From Schizophyllum amplum (lineage: Eukaryota > Basidiomycota > Agaricomycetes > Agaricales > Schizophyllaceae), in assembly GCA_007026445.1 (NCBI GenBank), contig VDMD01000003.1, positions 558,001 through 622,000 of the forward strand: a stretch of 64,000 bases of DNA. Reading direction: 5' to 3'. A program made the translations under genes and the position numbers. Of this stretch, positions 55,021 through 64,000 are shown in pieces; position 1 is the stretch's first letter; each line of letters opens with the position of its first letter. The notes beneath the pieces were generated by a model that had not been told where the DNA came from, did no database searches, and saw only the letters and a list, made by a program, of their open reading frames with translations.

Positions 55021-56549
55021 TCACCAGCAGAATGGTGTCGTCGCCAACATGCCGAAGTACTAAGCATGTGATAGAGGGAACCACAGCAACGGCGCAAGGG
55101 GTAGGTGTTTGGCCGAGAGAATGGTCGGCGCAAGGGTGAAAAACGGTCGGCGCAAGGGCAAGAGAACGTTTGCGCAAAACCGCAGATCAGCCAGTACCTC
55201 GGAAAATGGCTACAAACATGCTCTTACCGTCATGTGGTCCTCATTTATACCGCCAGACGGCACCGACGCCGAACACTGCGGATCTTCTCCTTCTCGCGAA
55301 CAACGGACCTGTGAAGCAGAGAAAAGGATAAAGTCAGCGTATAACACGATCGCTCTCGAGCAGCATACCGTGTGCTCAGCGGACGCAGGCTCGTATCTCT
55401 GCCAGTATTCGATTCCTGTATGCATATTAGAGGCCGCTTCAACTGAAAGAGTAAGAAGCCTCGCACCGTGGTGATGATACCCGAGCGAAGGCGGTATGCA
55501 TGTCGGGACACTGCGAACGTCATAAATTCAGGCTGTTCGTACTTACTTATGATCATGAAGGGAGAACTACCGACCCGTCATTTGCGTGCACCACTGCAGA
55601 GTCATTATCCAGATGAACGTGATGAGCGCAAAAGGGCGCTCACCACGAAAAGCATTCCCGCCCATCATCGAGTTGACGAGTTGAGCGAAGGTTGAGTTCC
55701 CCGTTCGCGGAGCACCGTAAGAATACATCCTCGTTATGGGCCTTGACGCAACGCGCAAGGTAAGTATAAAGTACCGCTCAAAGGCGAAGGGCAGGGGTCG
55801 TTCGGCGGACATACTCACACGCCTGTGAAATTCTGCTTCAAGGCTACGGCCGCCAGGACGGCGACTGCGCCCCCAAGCGAATGACCGACTGCAACGAGCG
55901 AGTATCCTCGTCCCAGCCGCTCCAGTTCTTCAGCAACGACGGCCAGAACCTCCAGAGCGACAGAGTTCCATCTAAGAACTTGAATTGGAGCAACTGCTTC
56001 ACCAGCATCGAGCGCGACTCACGCTGCCAGAAAGCCGCTGTGAACGAGGACGCCGTCTATGAACGCTCGTCATAACATGTCTCATCGGCGGCATGAGCAG
56101 CAGAGCAGCACCTGGCGCATCCACACCAGGCGATATGAAGGGAATGAGCACGATCTGTGTGTCCATCAGGACGTCCGTCAGCGAGAGACTGCGTGTAGTT
56201 ATGGGTTAGGTGTCTGAACATTGAGGGCAAAGGTATTTACCTGCCACGAAGCGACACGATGATTTCCTTTCTTTCATCGTCCCGAGCGATGAAACCCTGT
56301 ATATCCGTATACGAGTTCGATATCTGGATCCAGCAGATATCAGCATCGTCAGCACTGGAAGAGCCGGTGACCATCATGGCACGGATTTCGCGTCGATACC
56401 TGAGCGACCAGAGCTTGTCCATTGGGTCTCGGGCAGACAGCAGTATAAGCAGAGCTGGCATATTTGAAGTAGTGTACGAGATCGTCGTAAAGCCCTGCAT
56501 AGGGCAAGTTCCAGGGACCATTCGGCGAAAGAGCGTCTGCCACCGACAT
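55021..56549 (-). CDS. Class 3 (alpha/beta-hydrolase) lipase
   Basis: Eleven small exons can be followed from the ATG at 56549 to a stop at 55021. Mapped exons are 56549-56400, 56323-56241, 56188-56112, 56056-56023 and 55971-55819; later ones run down to 55059-55021. The protein has YTDIQGFIARDDERKEIIVS, the nucleophile elbow VAVGHSLGGAVAV, the strand MYSYGAPRTGN, the acid-residue loop HANDGVPT, the HHHGIEYW strand and the catalytic-histidine region DHMTYFG. The complete Ser-Asp-His triad is therefore visible. Such enzymes hydrolyse acylglycerols. No signal peptide precedes MSVADALSPNGPW, so either it acts inside the cell or an upstream exon was missed. Splice sites of the middle exons are by eye. 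Confidence 0.85.
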
Positions 56550-56999
56550 TGTTCGATTTTCTGTGGCTTGCTATCACCCTCCATAATAGCGGGCTATCGG
56601 CTACCGTATATGCGTTAGAGTATTGGCGACAAGGGCTGGAGCGCCGTCCGCGTTGCTTGGAGGCGAGTGGCAGACAAGAACAACTCGGACCGTGGGCAAT
56701 TCGTGCGCATCGGTCCCACGACTCCGGCTCCGACCGCCGCGCCACGTGGTACGCCGCCCGATTGCACTTTGTCTGAACAACGACGACGGCGACGACGCCA
56801 GCGCGCCTGGACGACGAGCAGACCACTTTCTGCTCAGTCTGCCCATTACCTAAGGCAGTCGGTCCCTTACCTCAGCTTTCTCCCGACCTAGTGCGCCCCA
56901 ACGATCTCGGACTGGATAGCTCGACGTCTGACTCGACGAGCGCGAACAACCCTTTCTTCATACACATAGCTCCCGACCCATCCATACACACGGCCCATC

Positions 57000-58444
57000 A
57001 TGTCCTCGAAGCTGAAGAACAAGGCGAAGCAGACAAAGTTCCCCGTGGTACGTGTTCTGAATTCCTTGTTGAAGAGATCGGCGTCAACGGACTGTCGCGG
57101 AAGGCCCAAATAACAGGAAGATGATGTACGGCATGGGAAGGAGAAAGGGGGGCTGATGCATGGCGAAGAACGGCCGCTAACCGCATCCTCCTCTAGGCTC
57201 GTATCAAGAAGATCATGCAAAAGGATGAAGATGTGGGCAAGGTGGCTCAAGCGACCCCGGTGGTGATATGTGCGTGTCTGACATGTCGTCCTCATCCATC
57301 CTCCTTACGCCTGTTGCGCTACTCATATTCTATTTCCATCTCCTCATGTGTTCGTCCGTACAAAAATGCTAACAGCCTCACAGCCAAAGCGCTCGAACTA
57401 TTCCTCAAGACGATCGTTGACGAGTCCGCGAAGGTCACTGTTCACCGCGGAGCGAGGAAAGTGGAGGCGTACCACCTGTGAGTGGCTGTTTTTCCCCCGT
57501 CCTTCTGTTCCATGTTGCAGCCTTACTGCTCCCTCCATGCGCTTGGTACCCTTCCACAAATCCCATTTCTCACCCTCGCTTTCACCACATAAACAATGGC
57601 ATGACTCTCCCCTATCGTCCAGTACCGCTGACAGTACCCTAGCAAGCACGCCGTTGAAACGACTGAAGTCCTCGACTTTCTCAAAGACATAGTCGCCGCC
57701 GTCCCCGATCCCTCTGCTGGCGGCACCATTGACCCCGGCGACGGTCCCAAGCGCCGCGGTAAAGGCAAGGCGCGCGGTCGCGCGCGCGACGATGACGATG
57801 AGGACAATGACAACGACCCCAACGACGACGAGGATGAGGACGGCGACGCACACATGGACGATGCCTCCGACGCCGAGCAGAAGCCCAAGAAGCGCTCGCG
57901 CGCAAAGCCCAAAGAACCCAAGCCGCCCAAAGAACCGAAGCCGCCCAAGGAGCCCAAGCCACCCAAACCGCCGAAGGAACCCAAACCACCCAAGGAGCCC
58001 AAGCCCCCGAAGGTGCCCAAGGAGAAGAAGGAGCCCAAGCCCCGCGTGCGGAAGCCGAAGGCGGAGGGCGCGAGCGGGGACGCGAACGGGGACGAGCCAC
58101 CGAAGAGGCGGCGGCGGAAGAAGGCGGACGAGCCCGAGGTGATGGGCGAGGGCATGGGCGCGTTCGAGGTCAAACTCGAGCCGCCGTACGGGGCTGCAGA
58201 CGCGCCACCGTTTGGCGGGAGCGGCGTGGCATACGAGGCAGGCGGGTACGAGGCGGGCGCGGGCGAGTACGAGGCTGGCGGTCATTACAGCGCGGCACCG
58301 GCGGGGGGCGGGTTCGATGACGCGTACGGAGGTGGCAGCATGTACGTCGAGCCAGCGGGATATGGGTCGGCGGGGGCTGGTGGCGGGATGTACGACGCGG
58401 GGGCGGACTACACCGAGGAGGACAGACCGTATGTGCCACGTTAG
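57000..58444 (+). CDS. BUR6: NC2-alpha / DRAP1 transcription repressor subunit (histone fold)
   Basis: Four exons (57000-57047, 57197-57269, 57384-57477, 57643-58444) splice exactly into 338 residues. Residues about 13-90 form an H2A-like histone fold: FPVARIKKIMQKDEDVGKVA, ALELFLKTIVDES, then KHAVETTEVLDFLKDIV. This is diagnostic for the alpha subunit of negative cofactor 2, which pairs with NC2-beta (Dr1) and clamps TBP on promoters in the nucleus. The remainder is unusually long: an acidic DDDDEDNDNDPNDDEDEDGD tract, a Lys/Pro repeat of KEPKPP units, basic KRRRRKK runs, and a Gly/Tyr/Ala-rich tail. Yeast and human homologues are much shorter. Confidence 0.92.
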
Positions 58445-59023
58445 GCGAATGCGACTGACTTCTTCCCGCTGGGCGGCCTGTCCTTCTTCCGCCTGCTTGC
58501 CACCCGCCCGTCCAGCCTGGCCAGTCGTCGTTGCTCTTCTTGCTCTTGCCTCTCTTGTTGCGCATACGCGCTATTTTCTTCCACGATCTTCGGCGCATCT
58601 TCGCTTTTCTATAGCGCCTCTCTACGCACCTTCCGCCTACGCGCGGCTTATCTGTGGGTCCGGGTGCCAGTATGTACTTTATGTTGTATGTATATGGATC
58701 CCATGCCGTCGCTTGCACATGCCCTGATAGTTGTAAGCTGAGCTGCCTCGGAAGGGAATGATTGGCTAGACGAAGTCCGGCTTGACTACAAAGTCAACGA
58801 GCTACACGACTCGCGACTACGCACAGTACTCCATGCTCTCGAAGATTTCACCAACTCATAGTCTACAGAGCTTGTAGTGCTGTGATTGTCGAGCTATAAC
58901 AAGCTTTGAAGCTTGAACCTGTCGCCGTTCGGGCGTATAAATATTGCTGCTATTGCTACATTGTGCATTATGCATTGTCCTTCCTTCTCACCAACTCCTG
59001 CGCCCAGCCGCACGCTCGAGCAC
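58445..59023. other. Convergent intergenic spacer
   Basis: Between the 3' ends of the NC2-alpha gene and the small minus-strand gene; no supported ORF. Confidence 0.4.
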
Positions 59024-59483
59024 CTATGAGCTCGGGTTCCGCGGGTGGATGGAGCCCTCCTGGACCATCTCGCCCTCGACATCCATGTGCTTCGGTCGGC
59101 CTACGCCTTCGTGGCCGGTAACACCCATCTGCTGGGGCTCGACCTCCTGCACACCCTCCTTCTTGCCGCGCGCCTTGGAATTGGTGAACTGCGAGGGCTG
59201 GTTCTGACGAAGGGTCAGCCACTGCTAACGAAGCGATGGAGGAAGAGATGGAAAGAGCAGTGGGAAAGTAAAGGAGGAGGGGGGGTAGAATGGAGAGAGG
59301 AGGAGGGGGAGGGGTGCGGAGATACTTACGTTGGGCGGGTCGCGCACAAGGTCCTCATGCATGTCGTGATCGGTGACTGGGGGACGGCCGACCTCCTGCA
59401 GACACCGTCAGCTCTCAATCCTCCATCCTCCCATCATCGCGCCATACCTGCGTCGCCTTCTTAAATGTGTCGCCAGCCTCCAT
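59024..59483 (-). CDS. Small conserved-looking protein of 99 residues, function unknown
   Basis: Three exons (59483-59448, 59395-59330, 59221-59024) with good splice sites join in phase: MEAGDTFKKATQ, then EVGRPPVTDHDMHEDLVRDP, then a longer hydrophilic part including NQPSQFTNSKARGKK and ending HPRNPSS. It is polar, without cysteines, membrane segments or enzyme motifs. I do not recognise it. The in-phase exons and consensus sites are the support. Confidence 0.6.
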
Positions 59484-60266
59484 TGTATCGAGTGAGTTTA
59501 TAAAGTGGATTGGTGTGATGACTTTCGTAGGAGATTGGTTGCGTTGAACGCGAATGCTGCATTGCTCAGACGAGCCCGCCTATATACCTGGTCGGCGCCA
59601 TACATATTGCGTCAGGCTTGACGCTCACAACGCCTTGACGACATCGGAGGACGCGGATTTGGAGAACCGTGGGCGCGTGAGGATGGCGGTTGACGTCAAC
59701 GTATGTTCGCGAAGTGGGAAGTCACCTGACATTCGCGTGATTCGCGGTTGAAGTATAGCGAGTTTCATCAAGTTTATGGCAACGACCCATGTTACCAGCG
59801 ATCACTGCCCCTTGTATGCGTGGAAGTAGCGAGTTTCACCTTCCAGTCAGTCGCTTTGCGAGGTGCATCTGCAGCGGCCGCTGGCACGCTTGACGGAAGG
59901 CGTCTCGGGGCTACTCCTAGGTTCGAGCGTCTTCGCTGGGTAAGCTCGCCGTCAACACTGCAGTCGTTGATACCAGTTCGGAGCTGAGGCATCTGCCTCT
60001 CCAAGCTCGAAAACGCCGAGTACACACACTTGAGGTGCACAGCAGAAGATGGCTGGCTCTCAAATCACTCCGGTCGTGAGGTTATGATCTTTATTACAAA
60101 GCCAACTGCTACTGTACACGGTCTAACGTGCATGCAATACATGAGACGATGATGAATGGTAAGTAAGTGAGTGAACCGCCGCCCCTTCCAACACACGCCT
60201 TCGTTACAGCGCCGGGCCCCACCCGACGCGCTCATAAATACGACGTAAACACACATGGATGGGCAT
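59484..60266. other. Intergenic, no gene seen
   Basis: Likely promoter of the small minus-strand gene and 3' region of the transporter gene; short frames only. Confidence 0.4.
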
Positions 60267-62854
60267 CTACGCGGGCAACAAGCAGCGATCACTGCTGTAC
60301 TTGGAGGTGTTGCCCCACCACTCTGGGAAGAGGTGTGCCTCCCCCACGGCGCCGAAGACGGCGAGGTTGAGGATGAACGAGATCACCTGCGTGCCGCCGT
60401 CGAGCGCACCGGCCACGATGTAGTTGTCTGCAAAGTCGTCAGCCAAATAAAACATGCAACGACGAAGAAGGCCACTCACACTTCGTGAACCAGCGCGGAT
60501 GCCGGCGACGGACCCACCACTGCGAGAGTATGCCGAGCGCCATGGACGTGTTCACCTGCGTGTTCACGCCGATGGACAGGTCCGACGAGTACTGGACGAT
60601 GATGCCCGTGTTCAGGTTCGCAAACAGCGAGTTCTCCGGGTACATGCGGTGGAGGATGTATCCCGGGATGGGGAGGACGAGGCCGATGGCGAGCGCGATG
60701 GGCACGATGTAGTACGTCTTGCCCGGCGAGAACATCTCGCGGCCGAGCGCGCCCCACGCGATCGCGTTGAAGTTGTAGCTCTGCGCGTTCTGCCCGGACC
60801 ACAGGCGCGTGCCGGAGATGGACAGGAGCGCCTCGCGCTGCTCGCGGATCACGCTCAGCGCCATCACGTAGTTGAGGATCGCGCCGACGATGCAGCCGAG
60901 GATCTGGACGAGGAAGTTGACGCGGGGCGGGATCTTGATGTACTGCCCGAGCTTGAGATCGCCGAGGAGCTTGATGCCTTGCACGGTGGGCTGGCCGCCG
61001 TAGAGCGCCGCGTACATGTTGGCGATCGGGTCGCCGGGGACCATGTAGCTGCCGATCATCTGGTAGAAGCCGTTGAGCTGCCCGTTGAACTCCTTGAAGC
61101 CGAGGAGGGCAGAGGTCGTGCAGTAGACGGTGGTGAAAAAGAGGGAGATGATGAGGATGACGGTGAGCTGCCACCAGGTGAAGTGCGAGTGGCCGGTGTA
61201 GTCGGTGGCCTGGGCCATGCCGTAGGCGACGGCGAGGAGGGCGCCCCACCACCAGCGCGGGATGCGCTTGTAGCGTTTCATCGCGGTGTAGTGCTCATCG
61301 TGGATGATCACGTTGGTCTTGCTCCACGGGTTGAAGGACTGGAAGAACGGCTTGATCTCGTCCCAGTAGAAGAGGAAGACGTGCACGGCGGTGGCGCTCA
61401 TCGCGAGGTTGGAGGTGATCAGGTTCAGCACGTTCGTCGCCGAGAAGAAGGCGGGCTGCATGTCTGTCAGCGCGAGCGGAGGACGCGTATTCAAGGACGA
61501 CTTACCCCGACTTCAGCGAACTTGACGGGGTCAAAGACGTTGTTCGTGAGGACGGCGGACTGGTTGTACTCGCCGCCGTCGGCATCGAACAGCGCCTGGC
61601 TCATGAAGGGGAAGCGCTTTCCTTGCCAGACGTTGCCGTAGTAGACCGCGGACATGAGAATGTACTAAAAGTGACATGAGAACGCCAGCTTCACAAAAGA
61701 TGATATCACGCACCGTGAAGAAGATACCGATGTTCTCGTTGAGCTGCGTCCACAGCGGGTTGTACAAGCACGCCGAGCCGATGAGGTTCCAATCGAAGCA
61801 CACCGCGAACAGGCCCATGCCCTCGTTGTTGTTCGACCCTCCGAACAGGTTGCGAATCGGGTGGTGCGAGTGGTCGATGAGGCAGAAGATGGTCACGCCC
61901 GTGAGCAGGGGGAAAATCCACTGGGGGATGATCTCCCAGCAAAACACCGCCGCGAACAAGCCCCAGAACATACGCGTGCGCTTGGAGCCGAGGCCGCCGT
62001 CGAAGTGCAGCGCCTGGAACATGTTGGCGGGCACGATGGTGGTGGGCCAGTAGGCGATGGACGGGTAGACGAGCGCCTCCTGGAGCAGGCCGGCGAAGGC
62101 GTAGCCGACGAGCTGGGAGGCGAGCAGCGTGAAGATGGCGATACCCGGGTTGACCTCGTTGTTGTAGTAGAGGTCCTGGACGGAGATGACCTGGATGGCG
62201 GTGGCGGAGCCGCTGGCGGTGTAGGCCATGATGAGCGCGGCGGCGTGCTCCTTGATGTTGAAGGGGCCGGGGTTGATGTACCTGAGGAGACCCCATGACG
62301 GGATGATCTGGGAGGCGAGACGTTAGCGAGATGGCAGTGACGGTGATGGAAATAGTACCTTCTCCCATGCCTTGCCGACAAAGTAGATCATGATGATGAG
62401 GAAACCTTGCGAGACGTTGAGCGTCTGAGGCTTAAAGTAGTAGAGCTGGGCGAGGACGGAGCTGGGGAAAGGTCAGTGGATGTGTGCGCGCCGGGATGGG
62501 TGGCACATACCCAAAGGCGGAGAAACCGAGACCGAGGAAGAGCATGCGGAATGTGACGACGGGCAACTCGTAGTCGTCCCGTGTGGACAAGACCTTGACG
62601 GCCACGTCGTGTGCGTTCTCGACCTGATTGGGATGTTAGAGTGTGCGCCGCGGACGAAGGGCGGCGCTTACCTTGTAGTCGGCGTCGCTACCCTCGCCGG
62701 CAGCAATACGGTCAGCGAGCTCGTTCGCCTTTTGGAGGCGAATGTCATCGGTGGCATCCTGAGGGAGCTTGTCGATGGAAGTGTCGGAGCCGAGCTTCTC
62801 GACGTCGACGACGCCCGAGACGGGCGCCTTTGCATCTTCGTCCTTCATGTCCAT
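60267..62854 (-). CDS. OPT-family oligopeptide transporter
   Basis: Seven exons (62854-62672, 62623-62511, 62461-62359, 62307-61714, 61664-61506, 61455-60480, 60427-60267) splice in phase into 762 residues, the usual size for fungal oligopeptide transporters. After a hydrophilic N-terminus (MDMKDEDAKAPVSG) come many membrane segments. OPT signatures include NPGPFNIKEHA (the family NPG motif region), a KIPPRVNF block near KLGQYIKIPPR, and SQWWVRRRHPRWF before the last segment. The protein would carry small peptides or related compounds into the cell by proton symport across the plasma membrane. Which substrate (peptides, glutathione or others) cannot be told. OPT genes are often induced by nitrogen source, but no such site was identified here. 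Confidence 0.93.
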
Positions 62855-64000
62855 GACGGATGGTAGGGAGTGAAGGGGGAGCACCGAGGGGGAGTCGAGG
62901 GCTTCGGGGTGCGCTGGCGGGGGTTCTTATAGCTTGCGGCTGTGGAGGGGATGATGCATGATGGGGACGAGACCACGTCAGGGATGGTGCATGCGGTCGA
63001 TTTGGCGTCCACATGCAACGCTCCCAATAGAGGTTGAATAGCACGCCACTAAAGCCGACGTTGAGTGACCTGGACGCGGACACGGATTTGCCCATTCCGT
63101 TCCTGTCCCGCGTCCTTCTTCCGGCCTCGTCGGTCGAGTGCAGGCAGGTCTTTGAGAATTAGAAGCCAGTCGAGAAGCCAACAAAGCGTTTACGGTGGCG
63201 CGCGTAGGGCGTGGTTGCCCGCACGCGACGCCATGTCGAACAGGACGATAGCAAGAATAAACGGGCAGATAAGCGCGCTATATTCGGTCCGCAAGGGGCT
63301 TTATCAGAAAATGATCCGCGGAGTGTCCGCAATCGCTCGAGTTCAATTGGACGGCGTTCGGAGCTTCGTGGTGGTGCGTCGGAGTGGGCGCGTGCGAAGT
63401 TGGGCAGACTTGTGTGCGAATGGTGCGCTGAAACTGAGTGAAGGGCTGCTTTATGGGGATGCCCTGGCGGTATATAGACACACGCTTTGCAGGTGTCCGA
63501 AGGCACATCCGAGGGGTCGTTGGGCCTGAGCATGCGCTTCGGGAGAGCAATTGTCAATGAAAACAGGTTCCGAGGAAGGCTCCGTATGTTCTGCGTGAAC
63601 GAGCAGCCAGGCGTCGAGCGGAATGGGCAGAACTTTCCAGAGCGAGCCCTGAGCAGGCCAGACGTCGTCGGGTGTTGGCTAGAGCGGCGATGGCGGCAGA
63701 CGTTTGCTATTGAGTCGAGAGACCGACAACAGCGGGATGGATGTTTATGCCGCGGTTTGGCCTTCGGGCAAGGCCATGTGTAGTCCAATGGGGTGAAATT
63801 GATAGAGGTGCACTCTGAAGGTAGCGGAGGAGAGATCATGAGCGACGATGTTCGTCGTTGGGTGCAAGCGGCGCTCGCGGGTCGGCAACACCCGTGAATA
63901 AGAGCACGCGAGTTGCACGTGCTGTCCGCGTCCGCGCCTGTCACTGTCATCGACGCCGTCCTCATCTTTGCGACGATGGCGCCCCTTCCGTCGCGGCCGG
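62855..64000. other. Upstream region of the transporter, no gene recognised
   Basis: A 268-codon minus-strand frame (63159-63965) crosses it but is Ser/Arg/Pro-rich and without domains, so it is probably chance. The transporter promoter should lie in its left part. Confidence 0.35.

Noticed and set aside
63159..63965. Minus-strand frame of 268 codons at the right edge
   Set aside because: No domain or splice support, and the region is the expected upstream flank of the transporter gene.

Overview
The window looks like nuclear DNA of a filamentous basidiomycete, probably an Agaricomycete. The genes carry many short GT-AG introns of about 45-75 bp. The housekeeping proteins are fungal, and the transposable elements include Ty1/copia elements with GC-rich coding sequence. 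All gene models here are manual splices made by eye, without transcript data or database searches.

The window divides sharply in two. Positions 1 to about 44,720 are a repeat-rich block with very few genes. It begins with the 3' end of a probable LTR element, a broken alpha-kinase gene and a broken multi-exon gene on the minus strand (3073-8315, hit by a solo LTR). These are followed by an uninterrupted copia element (9115-14754), a decayed copia element (16054-21810), two very young gag-only LTR elements with identical LTRs and perfect target duplications (22818-24382 and 25617-27187), and a third, truncated copia element (about 31985-40587) that is split by a 6.1 kb DNA transposon (33254-39387). 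Smaller DNA elements are nested at 15001-15986, 33353-33599 and 42388-43580. The filler between them is two families of dispersed repeats: an AT-rich 1 kb repeat with palindrome arrays, and a GC-rich repeat seen at least five times.

Positions 44,826 to about 62,860 are a compact, intact gene block: a Prp43-type DEAH helicase, an unrecognised GY-repeat protein, coatomer delta subunit, a predicted mitochondrial protein, a class 3 lipase, the NC2-alpha/DRAP1 transcription repressor subunit, a 99-residue protein and an OPT oligopeptide transporter. For five of them the spliced exons add up exactly in frame. These genes belong to unrelated pathways (RNA remodelling, vesicle traffic, lipid hydrolysis, transcription, peptide uptake), so the block is ordinary conserved gene order and not a functional cluster.

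The most notable finds are the twin gag-only retrotransposons, the 13-base primer site complementary to the initiator tRNA anticodon arm that is shared by five different LTR elements, and the 6.1 kb transposon with long inverted ends and arrays of a short palindrome.
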